Program-made: the position numbers and the translations under genes
Part shown: in pieces, positions 53,598 through 62,460 of the stretch
Layout: the number at the start of each line of letters is the position of its first letter
Position numbering within the stretch: the first letter of the stretch is position 1
Notes under the pieces: model-generated
What the model saw: only the letters and a program-made list of their open reading frames with translations
Told to the model about the DNA's origin: nothing
Databases searched by the model: none
DNA from: an uncultured Bacteroidota bacterium
GTDB taxonomy: Bacteria > Bacteroidota > Bacteroidia > AKYH767-A > JABDAW01
NCBI GenBank assembly: GCA_903844645.1
Contig: CAIMUP010000014.1
Location: 1 to 64,000 of the forward strand
DNA length: 64,000 nt
Direction: 5' to 3'

Positions 53598-53977
53598 TCG
53601 CCTTAAATGATGCTGTGAATATCCATAAGATACTTATAGAAAGATTTGGAGGAGGCGAAGGAATCAGGGATATGGCATTGCTGGAATCAGCTATTAACAG
53701 ACCATTCCAGACTTTTGACCAAGAAGAGCTTTATGCTACTACGTTAGAAAAAGCGGCTGCTGTAATTGAAAGTATTGTTCTCAATCATCCCTTCGTAGAT
53801 GGCAATAAAAGGACAGGATATGTATTGATGCGGATGCTGCTCTTGGAAGATGGATTTGATATAGAAGCAACGCAAGATGAGAAATATGAATTTGTCTTGA
53901 ATATAGCTAACGGTAAATCGGATAATGAAGCGATAAAAAGTTGGATAAGGGATAAGATTATTGAACCTAACACCTGA
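53594..53977 (+). CDS. Doc-like Fic-family toxin (death on curing)
   Basis: A 127-residue Fic/Doc protein with the active-site motif HPFVDGNKRTG (His65). Family members transfer phosphate (Doc, onto EF-Tu) or AMP onto a target. The short length and lone Fic core match Doc rather than large Fic adenylyltransferases. The start overlaps the antitoxin stop by 4 bp. The stop TGA falls inside the right-hand direct repeat. Confidence 0.9.
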   Translation: MIALNDAVNIHKILIERFGGGEGIRDMALLESAINRPFQTFDQEELYATTLEKAAAVIESIVLNHPFVDGNKRTGYVLMRMLLLEDGFDIEATQDEKYEFVLNIANGKSDNEAIKSWIRDKIIEPNT

Positions 53978-54004
53978 AGGCTAATGAAATCGAATGTCGT
54001 CTAT
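53965..54004 (+). repeat. Direct repeat, right copy, overlapping the toxin 3' end
   Basis: See the copy at 53288. This copy includes the last four codons and stop of the Doc-like gene, and both copies sit at the 3' end of the preceding gene. Confidence 0.85.
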
Positions 54005-54087
54005 CCATTCAGGTTTTTCTTCTGCAAGGTTTTGAATCTTGCGCAAGGAATTTCAAAACCAGGAACCCACCAATCCGTTTAATTCCC

Positions 54088-54095
54088 TATCTTTG
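54088..54095 (+). promoter_or_regulatory. -7 box (TATCTTTG) for the DUF433 gene
   Basis: TATCTTTG matches TAnnTTTG, 23 bp before the ATG at 54119. Confidence 0.55.
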
Positions 54096-54118
54096 CCGCC
54101 GAATAAAATAAATAAAAT

Positions 54119-54331
54119 ATGAATAATTCTATAATAAACATAGACCCTGAAATATTAGGAGGAACGCCCGTTTTCAGCGGCACCAGAGTTCCGATAAAAA
54201 ATTTATTCGATTATCTTGAAACCGGCGAAAGCATAGAAACCTTTATTGATGAATTTGAAGGTGTGAGCAGAGAACAGGTGATTAAGGTATTAGAGATTTC
54301 TGGTGGATTACTTTTCTATTCCATTCAATAA
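54119..54331 (+). CDS. DUF433 antitoxin-like protein, apparently without a toxin partner
   Basis: A 70-residue protein with the DUF433 pattern (IDPEILGGTPVFSGTRVPIK ... LFDYLETGESIETFIDEF). DUF433 proteins are helix-turn-helix antitoxins usually followed by a PIN-like DUF5615 toxin. No toxin ORF follows: the next 170 bp have only stop-rich frames. The C-terminus (GGLLFYSIQ) is hydrophobic. It is either an orphan regulator or half of a decayed module. Confidence 0.8.
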   Translation: MNNSIINIDPEILGGTPVFSGTRVPIKNLFDYLETGESIETFIDEFEGVSREQVIKVLEISGGLLFYSIQ

Positions 54332-54493
54332 AAAAAGAGGAAAACGCGATGCCGTTAGCTCTCAAACCTTTGCAATTAATCTTTAACCAATTTGAAGGGG
54401 ATTCAATATTGGGCATTCAGATGCTATTTAACGGAGTATTTCAAAAAGGAAAAAGGAGCATAAAAGAATTGAGGCTGCAATTTTATTAAGAAC

Positions 54494-54526
54494 TTTGTCA
54501 TTTGTCCATTAATAATGTTAATTTTG
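54494..54526 (+). promoter_or_regulatory. TTTG / TAATTTTG promoter for the HD-domain gene
   Basis: TTTG at 54494-54497 and TAATTTTG at 54519-54526, separated by 21 bp. It excludes the upstream TTG at 54502 as the start. Confidence 0.65.
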
Positions 54527-54552
54527 CGCCCTTAAACATAAATAAAATTGCT

Positions 54553-55779
54553 TTGAACAAGAAGAAAATCTTTAACGACCCAATCTACGGATTCATCAGC
54601 ATCCCGAATGATTTGATATTCGACCTTATCGAACATCCCTACTTCCAAAGACTGCGTAGAATCAGCCAATTGGGCTTGACCCACATGGTGTATCCCGGTG
54701 CTATCCATACGCGGTTTGCACATGCCTTAGGGTCTATGCACATGTGCGGAATGGCATTGGAGGTTCTGAAATCGAAGGGACAAAAAATTACCGAAGATGA
54801 AAGTAATGGCGTACTGATTGCCGTTTTATTGCATGATATTGGGCATGGTCCATATTCTCACGCTTTGGAAAACAGTATCGTTACAGGCATTACCCATGAG
54901 AAGCTCTCGGAACTGTATATGGAGGCTCTGAATATTGAATTTAAAGGCAAACTGACTACCGCAATCAAGATTTTCAAGGGCGAATACCCTAAGAGGTTTT
55001 TACATTCCTTAGTCTCCAGCCAATTAGATATGGATCGGTTGGATTATTTGAAACGCGATTGCTTCTACACAGGCGTTGAAGAAGGCGCAATAGGTACGGA
55101 TAGATTAATAAAAATGTTGGATGTACACAATGATAAGCTGGTTATCGAGGCAAAAGGGATTTATTCGGTGGAGAAATTTATCCTTGCGAGGCGGTTGATG
55201 TATTGGCAGGTGTATTTGCACAAGACTGTCGTGTCAGCAGAGTTTCTGTTGGCAACAATCTTGAAGCGAGCGAAAGAATTAGCCATTGCCGAGAAACCAA
55301 TGTTCTGCTCCCCTACCCTTTCGCGGTTTTTGCATAATAAGTTTTCGGAGAAAGAGTTTGAATCAAACCCTGTCAACCTCAAGTTATTCGCGGAATTGGA
55401 TGACTTTGATATTATGGGTTCGATAAAAGTGTGGCAGAAGCACGGAGATGATATTTTGTCGGTATTAAGCGAGAAGTTAATCACGAGAAAATTGAATGCT
55501 TTGGAGATTTCTACCTCCCCGCCTGATGGAACCAAAACCAAGAAAGCCAGAGAAAAAGCCATGAAGATGTACCGCTTAAAACAAAAGGAGATTCCATTTA
55601 TGGTGCAGACGGGCTTACTCTCGAATCCTGCTTATAAAAAAGAGGACGATAGAATAAATCTCCTTTACAAAGACGGAAAAATAGTGGATATTGCCACAGC
55701 ATCCGACCAACAGACGATTTCGGTAATTACGATTCCGCTAAAGAAATACTTCTTGTATTACCCGAAAGAATGTTTGTAA
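54553..55779 (+). CDS. HD-domain phosphohydrolase (dGTPase-like)
   Basis: The frame is open from 54502, but the promoter lies inside that stretch. TTG at 54553 gives MNKKKIFNDPIYGFISIP, the usual family N-terminus, and 408 residues. HD residues are RFAHALG (His57), LLHDIGHGPYSH (His94, Asp95) and SQLDMDRLDYLKRD. This is the SAMHD1/dGTPase-like HD family that hydrolyses dNTPs or related nucleotides. Nucleotide specificity is not visible. The gene is followed 58 bp later by the NodB gene. Confidence 0.88.
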   Translation: MNKKKIFNDPIYGFISIPNDLIFDLIEHPYFQRLRRISQLGLTHMVYPGAIHTRFAHALGSMHMCGMALEVLKSKGQKITEDESNGVLIAVLLHDIGHGPYSHALENSIVTGITHEKLSELYMEALNIEFKGKLTTAIKIFKGEYPKRFLHSLVSSQLDMDRLDYLKRDCFYTGVEEGAIGTDRLIKMLDVHNDKLVIEAKGIYSVEKFILARRLMYWQVYLHKTVVSAEFLLATILKRAKELAIAEKPMFCSPTLSRFLHNKFSEKEFESNPVNLKLFAELDDFDIMGSIKVWQKHGDDILSVLSEKLITRKLNALEISTSPPDGTKTKKAREKAMKMYRLKQKEIPFMVQTGLLSNPAYKKEDDRINLLYKDGKIVDIATASDQQTISVITIPLKKYFLYYPKECL

Positions 55780-55837
55780 AAGAAGGTTTCTTGCCTTCTG
55801 TTCAGGATAGTTTATGATGAATCAATAAAAAATATTC

Positions 55838-56458
55838 ATGAGTATCTATCCGCTCCTTATCCCAAAGTTTATTCAGAGTCTCTTCAAAAGCTATATTTGG
55901 AGTATGGATACCAATTCCGCCGTTATATACCTAACTTTTGATGATGGTCCGACAAAAATTGTTACCGAAAAAGTGTTGGAAATACTGGCTAAATACAATG
56001 CCCAGGCTACCTTCTTTTGCATCGGGAAGAACGTGGAGAATTACCCGACTATCTACCAATCTATCCTTGCGGCGGGGCATTCGGTGGGTAACCATACATA
56101 CAATCATCGGGATGGATGGAAGTCTCCCAATTCCGAATACTTCAACGACATTTCCCAGGCTGAATCGTTCATTAAATCCGACTTATTCCGCCCTCCGTAC
56201 GGGCATATTACGAGGCGGCAGGGGAAGTTTATCCTGAAGAACTACCGGATTATTATGTGGAATGTCTTGTCTGGCGACTTCGATCAATCGTTATCCAATG
56301 AAAGGTGCTTGAAAAACGTCCTGAAATTCACCAAAAGCGGCTCCATTGTGGTCTTCCACGACAGCCTGAAAGCCTCTGAAAGGATGCTATATACCTTGCC
56401 GAGGATGCTGGAACATTTTTCCGACAGGGGCTATCAATTTAAAGCTATTACTTTTTAA
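55838..56458 (+). CDS. NodB-family polysaccharide deacetylase
   Basis: A 206-residue protein. NodB motifs are TFDDGP (Asp35, Asp36), HTYNH (His86, His90), FRPPYG near 118, WNVLSGDFD and IVVFHDS near 175. It removes N- or O-acetyl groups from a glycan such as peptidoglycan or an exopolysaccharide. The metal ligands look complete. It lacks a clear signal peptide; the N-terminus is only mildly hydrophobic. It may share transcription with the DUF6089 gene 67 bp downstream. Confidence 0.92.
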   Translation: MSIYPLLIPKFIQSLFKSYIWSMDTNSAVIYLTFDDGPTKIVTEKVLEILAKYNAQATFFCIGKNVENYPTIYQSILAAGHSVGNHTYNHRDGWKSPNSEYFNDISQAESFIKSDLFRPPYGHITRRQGKFILKNYRIIMWNVLSGDFDQSLSNERCLKNVLKFTKSGSIVVFHDSLKASERMLYTLPRMLEHFSDRGYQFKAITF

Positions 56459-56525
56459 AATAGTTCCCGTAAAAAGTCCGTTCATGCCTTTAAATATGAA
56501 ATTATTCCCAATAAAATTCCCGCTG

Positions 56526-57404
56526 ATGAAGTCCAAGACGGCTATCCTTGTGCTGCTTATTTTATTTTTTCTGGCGAAGCCCGTTCATTCCCAAAACCCG
56601 TTTCAACCCTACTTCGGGATGGGGCTTTCGGCGGGAGTAACGAATTATACCGGCGATTTGAATGATAATTTCTCTTACAAATTTTCCAAACTCGCCTTCG
56701 GAGCGCATTTTTCATTGGTTTTCAACAAGCATTTTTCTGCCCGCGCCACGTACTTAAATGGCGAGATAGCGGCTTCTGATGCTCAAAATTCTATTCTCGC
56801 CAACCGAGGCAGAAATCTTAATTTCCGCTCCAATATTTCCGAGGTCGGGGCTAATATTGTTTACAATTTGTTCGGGCTTCAGGCGGGGTTCTTGGCTCGT
56901 GCTCGATACACGCCTTATGTTTTTCTCGGCATCGCGATTTTCCATTTTAATCCGCAGGATAGCATCAATGGAAATTGGATTGACCTCCAGCCCTTGGGCA
57001 CCGAGGGGCAGACCTTGGGAAGCGGAAAATATCCCGAGCCGTATTCTCGGACTCAATTCGCGATTCCTTTGGGCATCGGCTTCGATTATAAATTGCTGAA
57101 CAACCTCGATATTGGCGTCGAGCTGGGCTTTCGGAAGACGTTCACCGATTATCTGGACGATGTCAGCGGCACTTATCCCGATGAAACCTTGCTTCGCGCC
57201 AATGTCGGCAATCTTTCAGCCGATTTGTCGGATCGTACTTTGCGGCACAACGTCAAATTACATTCCCCGAGAGGCGATCCGGGAGCCAACGACAGTTATT
57301 TTTATACCAATATCCATTTTACCTATTACTTTTATTGGACTATTTTCGGAGGGCGTTTCTCTGGTTCCAAACACTCCGGCGATTGCTGGGCGTTCCCGAA
57401 ATAA
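56526..57404 (+). CDS. DUF6089-like outer-membrane beta-barrel protein
   Basis: Earlier ATGs at 56484 and 56496 are in frame, but 56526 gives the clean signal peptide MKSKTAILVLLILFFLAKPVHSQ (292 residues). The mature part has alternating amphipathic strands typical of an eight-stranded-type barrel: GMGLSAGVTNYTGDLN, FGAHFSLVFNKHFSARATYL, YTPYVFLGIAIFHF and LNNLDIGVELGFRKTFTDYLDDVSG. Known DUF6089 proteins are uncharacterised. It is likely in the outer membrane. Confidence 0.85.
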   Translation: MKSKTAILVLLILFFLAKPVHSQNPFQPYFGMGLSAGVTNYTGDLNDNFSYKFSKLAFGAHFSLVFNKHFSARATYLNGEIAASDAQNSILANRGRNLNFRSNISEVGANIVYNLFGLQAGFLARARYTPYVFLGIAIFHFNPQDSINGNWIDLQPLGTEGQTLGSGKYPEPYSRTQFAIPLGIGFDYKLLNNLDIGVELGFRKTFTDYLDDVSGTYPDETLLRANVGNLSADLSDRTLRHNVKLHSPRGDPGANDSYFYTNIHFTYYFYWTIFGGRFSGSKHSGDCWAFPK

Positions 57405-57436
57405 ATTTCCACCCCATTCCCCATTTTTTCCACCAT

Positions 57437-57644
57437 CTAAAGAACTATTTGAGGCTTATAGAATACTATTTGCGTCTCATAGAATACTATTTACGTCTCA
57501 TAGAATACTATTTATGACTCATAGAATACTATTTGCGTCTCATAGAATACTATTTGCGGCTTATAGAATACTATTTGCGGCTTATAGAATACTATTTGCG
57601 GCTTATAGAGTGGTCTATATGGCTCATGGAATATTACAGATGGG
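57437..57644. repeat. 21-bp tandem array 12 with ATAG-AATA-CTAT dyads
   Basis: Units begin ATAGAATACTATTTGCG at 57458, 57479, 57500, 57521, 57542, 57563 and 57584; diverged units follow at 57605 and 57626, and one partial precedes at 57437. Step exactly 21 throughout. The core ATAGAATACTAT is an imperfect dyad. It lies between convergent genes (DUF6089 and recO). Confidence 0.95.
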
Positions 57645-57749
57645 TTGAATATCAACGTATTAACCAAAATTAATACCCTCCCCACCCCTCTTCCCATTGT
57701 TCGCGGTGCATTAAAGGGAAAAAAGGCTGGGAATAAAAGGGTCAGGGAA

Positions 57750-58478
57750 TTATTTTAGAATCTCCTCTAGGATAAAAGGCGTTTTCAGATTCTTGAAAGC
57801 GGCAAGGTGCAGCTCGAAAAACAAAAGCAGTTTATGGAGCAATATTTTTCGCTGCGCGGAAGTCATGGCAAGGGAATTCAAAGTATCGAAATTGGCATTC
57901 ATAAAGCTGAATAAAAGGCGGCTCATCGTGGCATCGAGGGTAATAAGTAATTCAATATCAGAGGCAATAAAAGTTCCTTCCCGCAAATCGAAATACGGGG
58001 TCGCATCGCAACATTCGCCATGCGGAAAAAAGCCCAGCAAGCGGCTCAATTGAATCATAAAATAGAGATGAAAGTTCGGCAACAGCTCGGTTTTTAAGTC
58101 CAGAATTTGCAGAGCATAGAAGACGAAATCGAAAAGCGGTTGGTCGGCATGCCCTTCCTCTTTGATGGATTTATAAAGCACTTCATTCAGAAAAAGAACC
58201 AGCGAACTCTTCACAATATCGCTGTGGATGGAGTGATAAATCGGCATGGCGCGAATGTCTTTGATCCGTTGCAAGCCGCGATTTTCCTTGATCTGGAAAA
58301 TTAAATCCACCAACGTCAGCGGTTGAAAAACGGCAGCCTTGATTTTGCTTTTCTTGCCCCGCACACTATTCACGATGAAGGATTGAAGCCCGTAATGCTC
58401 GGTAAAAATCTTGACCACCAAGCCGCTTTCGCCATATTTTATGGTGTGAAAAATGATGCCCCGAGTTTTATGTTCCAT
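57750..58478 (-). CDS. recO: DNA repair protein RecO
   Basis: A 242-residue protein using the ATG at 58478; a longer frame to 58517 is contradicted by a -7 box at 58485-58492. It starts MEHKTRGIIFHTIKYGESGL, the RecO OB-fold with GYGESGL-type loop. The C-terminal helical domain has CDATPYFDLREGTF in place of the four-Cys zinc site, with only C-x-D remaining, as is usual in Bacteroidota. RecO loads RecA with RecF/RecR during gap repair. Confidence 0.93.
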   Translation of the reverse strand: MEHKTRGIIFHTIKYGESGLVVKIFTEHYGLQSFIVNSVRGKKSKIKAAVFQPLTLVDLIFQIKENRGLQRIKDIRAMPIYHSIHSDIVKSSLVLFLNEVLYKSIKEEGHADQPLFDFVFYALQILDLKTELLPNFHLYFMIQLSRLLGFFPHGECCDATPYFDLREGTFIASDIELLITLDATMSRLLFSFMNANFDTLNSLAMTSAQRKILLHKLLLFFELHLAAFKNLKTPFILEEILK

Positions 58479-58484
58479 GCTGCG

Positions 58485-58492
58485 CAAAAGTA
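58485..58492 (-). promoter_or_regulatory. -7 box (TACTTTTG) for recO, leaderless arrangement
   Basis: The minus strand reads TACTTTTGCGCAGC and ends 6 bp before the ATG at 58478, so the recO transcript would start at about the initiation codon. Confidence 0.6.
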
Positions 58493-58527
58493 GATTATGG
58501 CGCGGTAAATTATTCATCTCCTTTCCC

Positions 58528-58535
58528 TAATTTTG
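58528..58535 (+). promoter_or_regulatory. -7 box (TAATTTTG) for the GT4 gene
   Basis: TAATTTTG matches TAnnTTTG, 24 bp before the ATG at 58560. It forms a divergent promoter pair with recO. Confidence 0.6.
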
Positions 58536-58559
58536 ACCCCGCGAATAAAAAATAAAACG

Positions 58560-59678
58560 ATGAACATAGCCGTAAATACCCGCCTGCTGATGAAAGACCG
58601 CCTCGAAGGGATCGGTTCGGTAATTTATAACACCATGAAACGAATTACGGTCGCGCATCCCGAACATCATTTCTTCTTTTTGTTTGACCGCGATTACGAC
58701 GATGAATTCCTCTTCTCCGATAATATTACCCCCCTCGTGATTAGTCCGCAGGCACGGCATCCTATCTTGTTTTATTGGTGGTTTGAGCATTCTATTCCGA
58801 GTATTTTAAAAGCCATCAAAGCCGATATATTTATCTCCCCCGATGGCTACCTTTCGTTATCCACGAAGGTGAAATCGTTGTCCATCATTCATGATCTTAA
58901 CTTCGAGGAATACCCTGAACATTTCCCGTGGCTGATTAAACAATATTACCATTATTATTTCCCACGCTTCGCCAGGCGTGCCGACCGGATAGCGACCGTT
59001 TCCGAGTTCTCGAAAAGGGATATTAGTACCCGATACGGCGTTGATTCGGGGAAGATTGATGTAATCTACAATGGCGTGAATGCTGCCTTCAAGCCATTAA
59101 ATAATGAGGAGATTCTGGACACCAGAAACAAATATTCAGACAATGCTCCGTACTTCATTTTTGTCGGTTCTATCCAGCCGAGGAAGAACATCCGGAACCT
59201 TCTTATCGCCTTCGATTTATTCAAGGATAATTATCCGCAGCCCTTCAAACTTTTGATTGTCGGGGCGAAGAAATGGTGGACTCCGGAGGAGGCTAAAACG
59301 ATTGATGCGATGAAACATGCAGGCGATGTTCATCTTACCGGTCGCGTTGCGGAGGATGATTTGGCGAGGCTGATGGGCGGTGCATTCGCGATGACTTATG
59401 TGCCCTTTTACGAGGGTTTCGGCATCCCGATTTTGGAGGCTTTCGAGAGCGGTATTCCGGTTATTACCTCCAATGTTACGTCCATGCCGGAGGTGGCTGG
59501 CGATGCGGCATTGCTGGTCAATCCTCACGACCCGCAAAGTATTGCTGCGAGCATGATGCGGATGGTTGAAGATACTGAATTAAGGAACGATTTGATCGCC
59601 AAAGGCACCGTTCGGAAGGACGATTTCAGTTGGGATCAATCCGCCGATTTACTCTGGAAAAGCATTGCGAAGTTGTAA
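58560..59678 (+). CDS. Glycosyltransferase family 4 protein
   Basis: 372 residues from the ATG at 58560; an in-frame start 27 bp earlier lies within the promoter. GT-B signatures are [20 protein letters not shown], a histidine-rich [52 protein letters not shown] and the donor-site [18 protein letters not shown]. It transfers a sugar in a cytoplasmic glycan pathway. Not clustered with other glycan genes; acceptor unknown. Confidence 0.9.
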   Translation: MNIAVNTRLLMKDRLEGIGSVIYNTMKRITVAHPEHHFFFLFDRDYDDEFLFSDNITPLVISPQARHPILFYWWFEHSIPSILKAIKADIFISPDGYLSLSTKVKSLSIIHDLNFEEYPEHFPWLIKQYYHYYFPRFARRADRIATVSEFSKRDISTRYGVDSGKIDVIYNGVNAAFKPLNNEEILDTRNKYSDNAPYFIFVGSIQPRKNIRNLLIAFDLFKDNYPQPFKLLIVGAKKWWTPEEAKTIDAMKHAGDVHLTGRVAEDDLARLMGGAFAMTYVPFYEGFGIPILEAFESGIPVITSNVTSMPEVAGDAALLVNPHDPQSIAASMMRMVEDTELRNDLIAKGTVRKDDFSWDQSADLLWKSIAKL

Positions 59679-59750
59679 TCGCCCACCCATATTCTTCTAT
59701 TCCACAGCAGTCCTCGCTTAATTAATTAGGGCGTAAATAACCATTTTGAA

Positions 59751-59990
59751 ATCGCCCCCCATGGCGTGGGGGGCACTTTCCACGGAGTGGGGGGCACTTT
59801 CCACGGCGTGGGGGGCACTTTCCATGGAGTTAGCGGCACTTTCCATGGAGTTAGCGGCACTTTTCATGGAGTTAGCGGCACTTTTCACCGAGTGAGCGGC
59901 ACTTCTCACGGAGTTAGCGGCACATCTCACCGAGTCAGCGGCACATCTCACGGAGTGGGAGGCACATCTCACGGAGCCAGCGGCGATTCC
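59751..59990. repeat. 21-bp tandem array 13 (ten units)
   Basis: GGCACT (later GGCACA) starts at 59772, 59793, 59814, 59835, 59856, 59877, 59898, 59919, 59940 and 59961, with partial units at each end. Units read GGCACTTTCCATGGAGTTAG or near variants. The core TCCATGGA is a dyad in the central units. Four left-hand units carry CGTGGGG or AGTGGGG and the rest AGTTAG or AGTGAG, again a block pattern. It lies between convergent genes (GT4 and ctaA). The minus-strand frame of 98 codons is an artefact. Confidence 0.95.
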
Positions 59991-60014
59991 AAAAAGCCCT
60001 CCAATCTGAATCAT

Positions 60015-61058
60015 TTATCCCCTTTCCCGCATCGAGTGCATCATATAAATGGCTGCTGTGAAGAGGAAGAATGCCCCCATTTGATGCAGCACCCCAAGCA
60101 CAATCGGTACAGAATAAATCAAGGTAAAAATGCCTAAAAGGAATTGATAAACGAGGACGTAAGCGAGGTGTTTGACGGCACTTCGTTGGCGTTTCGTAAG
60201 CTCAAAACGAGTGGAGATAAACCAATACATGCCCACCAACATCACCAGCAACCAGGCAATGGAACGATGGATGAATTGCACCCCCGCGAGGTTCTCCGTG
60301 AAGTTGCGCCAAGCCGGTTCCAGAGCGGTAATGGCAGAGGCAATCCATTCCTCCCCCATCTTCGGGAACGTGGTATAAACCTTGCCGGCATGCAGCCCCG
60401 CAACGAAGGCTCCGAAGATGATTTGGAGTGTGATGACGGCTAAAATAAGTTTTGAGAGTTGGTAGAGAATGTTGTCCTTTTGCAGGATGGAATTTTCTTT
60501 CGAGGACGGATAAATCAAATCCAAGGCAAACCACATCGTGAACCCGAACGTGATGAAGGCGGTAATCAGGTGCATCGCGAGACGGTAATGGCTGACATGG
60601 GGATTATTCTGCAAGCCGCTATACACCATGTACCAACCCAATACGCCCTGCAAAGCCCCCAAGAAAAGCAGGAATAAAGCCCTGCGCTGCATCGCCTTAT
60701 CGAACCGCTTTTTGATGATGAAATAACAGAAGGGAATGATGAACACCACCCCGATAAACCTCCCAATAAAACGGTGGATAAACTCCCAAAAGAAGATGAA
60801 CTTGAACTCCGACAAAGGCATATCGAAGTTAATCTTTTGGAACTCGGGAGTCTGCTGGTATTTCTCGAAGGCGATGTTCCAATCCGCGTCGTTCAACGGC
60901 GGGATAGTACCCATGATCAGATTCCATTCCGTGATGGAAAGCCCGCTGCTGGTGAGGCGAGTAATCCCCCCGATAACGACCATCGCGAAGACGAGAAAAC
61001 AGCCCGACAACAGCCAAACGATGATTGGTTTATTAGGATTTTCTTTTAATGAATTCAT
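60015..61058 (-). CDS. ctaA: Heme A synthase (Cox15/CtaA)
   Basis: A 347-residue inner-membrane protein with about eight helices. Motifs are VVIGGITRLTSSGLSITEWN, GTIPPLNDADW, FIFFWEFIHRFIGRFIGV (heme-ligand His pair region), VSHYRLAMHL and FIHRSIAWLLVMLVG. It converts heme O to heme A for cytochrome c oxidases, so the organism is likely aerobic-capable. Length matches the long CtaA form. It lies directly downstream of a C1 peptidase gene on the same strand. Confidence 0.95.
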   Translation of the reverse strand: MNSLKENPNKPIIVWLLSGCFLVFAMVVIGGITRLTSSGLSITEWNLIMGTIPPLNDADWNIAFEKYQQTPEFQKINFDMPLSEFKFIFFWEFIHRFIGRFIGVVFIIPFCYFIIKKRFDKAMQRRALFLLFLGALQGVLGWYMVYSGLQNNPHVSHYRLAMHLITAFITFGFTMWFALDLIYPSSKENSILQKDNILYQLSKLILAVITLQIIFGAFVAGLHAGKVYTTFPKMGEEWIASAITALEPAWRNFTENLAGVQFIHRSIAWLLVMLVGMYWFISTRFELTKRQRSAVKHLAYVLVYQFLLGIFTLIYSVPIVLGVLHQMGAFFLFTAAIYMMHSMRERG

Positions 61059-61085
61059 CTCGAGCCGAGAGATAGTAGGAGCGGA

Positions 61086-62231
61086 TTATTTCATCCCGAT
61101 TTTCTTCGCGATCTCCTTAGGAACGGCGTTTTTATTCACCAAGATGCAGGTCGTTTTCAGTTGGAAGTATGCTTCGGAAACGAATAAATATCCTTTCAAA
61201 TCATTCTTTTCCGTGCCCCAAGAATTCTTCACCAAGAAATAGGGAGTCCCCGCCTGATCTTTCGCGCTACCTATAATATGCATGCCGTGATCATCGGTGG
61301 TGGAGAGATTATCGAACGCTTTTTGGCGCATATCCTGGGTTATCACCATTTGCTTGACGGGGTAATTAAAGATAGAATCCTGCATTTTCTTGCTCATATC
61401 CTCCCACAAAGTATCCGTCCAGATGGCGACGCCGTTCTTGAAAGAGAAGGTTTTCTCGCTCATATCGGTAGCCCATTCAATGGAAAAACCTTTCTCGACA
61501 CTGCTTTTGGCGACCTCTGTAAATTCATCGAGGGGGAGGTTATACACGGAGCCGTTATCCCAATTATCGGATATTTCGATGATAAACGGTTTATAAAAAG
61601 GATGATGCGTAAAGGAGCTGAATTCAATATAGTCATCGGGGTTGATACCGATAAATTGGGCGAAGGAAAGGGGGGTATAATTCTTACCATCATACATAAA
61701 ATTATCGGGGCGTTTGCCGAGGTACGCATCTAATATCCCATTAAAACCGGCGAGCCAATGTTCGCTTAATTTTGACTGTTTAATAACGGCATCGAGGTAG
61801 GCTTTGAGCACGGAAACCATCTCGATATGATCCGGTTTGTCGTTCGCTCCGGGATAAGCGTTTTGCGGAACGATGCCGTACTTGCGGATGGCATTCATTA
61901 CGTCGTGAGGCTCGCCGCCTTCATCGAATTGGGCTTTGCCTTGGCGGCGGACAAAATTCAGGGCGCGTTCCTGGTATTCATTCCGAACAATCCACATTTC
62001 GCTCAAATCTATCTTCGGTTTGCCCATCCTGATTAGTTCGCTTTCGATGAATGATTCGGTGCTGTAAGTCCAGCAAGTACCCGATTTTCCTTGGCTTTTC
62101 ACATCGGTAGCCGAAAATTCTTTCGTAACCGTGAATTCGTAATGACTGTCCTTGTGGTTGGTTTTGAAATCCTGTGCCTGGGCATTCACGATGAACAGCG
62201 CGGCGGCAATTAGTAAGGTAATTTTATACAT
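61086..62231 (-). CDS. Secreted C1-family (papain/bleomycin hydrolase-like) cysteine peptidase
   Basis: 381 residues with a signal peptide (MYKITLLIAAALFIVNAQAQ). Catalytic residues: Gln47 and Cys53 in QGKSGTCWTYST, His318 in DDHGMHIIGSA and Asn336 in LVKNSWGTE. The layout and length match bacterial C1B/bleomycin-hydrolase-type aminopeptidases, but here with export. Presumably periplasmic. It ends 27 bp before the ctaA start and may be co-transcribed with it. Confidence 0.92.
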   Translation of the reverse strand: MYKITLLIAAALFIVNAQAQDFKTNHKDSHYEFTVTKEFSATDVKSQGKSGTCWTYSTESFIESELIRMGKPKIDLSEMWIVRNEYQERALNFVRRQGKAQFDEGGEPHDVMNAIRKYGIVPQNAYPGANDKPDHIEMVSVLKAYLDAVIKQSKLSEHWLAGFNGILDAYLGKRPDNFMYDGKNYTPLSFAQFIGINPDDYIEFSSFTHHPFYKPFIIEISDNWDNGSVYNLPLDEFTEVAKSSVEKGFSIEWATDMSEKTFSFKNGVAIWTDTLWEDMSKKMQDSIFNYPVKQMVITQDMRQKAFDNLSTTDDHGMHIIGSAKDQAGTPYFLVKNSWGTEKNDLKGYLFVSEAYFQLKTTCILVNKNAVPKEIAKKIGMK

Positions 62232-62460
62232 AGTATATAGTTTTTATAAGGCGCAAAGAAATAAAATTAAGCGGGAATCATTCACCCTTTTCTGGTATTT
62301 TATGTTAAATAATCTCCAAAATACCGATTTCCATGTTGCATTCAATGTTATTCACCATTAATAAATGCACGAAAATTCATTAACCCATTCCTTACCCCCG
62401 CTACCTTTATTTAATGCCTGAAAAGGGGGTATTTATGTCATTTTCTATCGTAAAATCAAA

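Noticed and set aside
54332-54480. Toxin partner for the DUF433 protein
   Set aside because: No ORF with PIN or DUF5615 features follows; all frames are stop-rich.
54502-54552. TTG start of the HD protein at 54502
   Set aside because: The promoter -7 box at 54519-54526 lies inside that stretch, and the family N-terminus begins at the TTG at 54553.
60144-61242. Plus-strand ORFs of up to 168 codons across ctaA
   Set aside because: They are antisense to a clear heme A synthase gene and have no family features.
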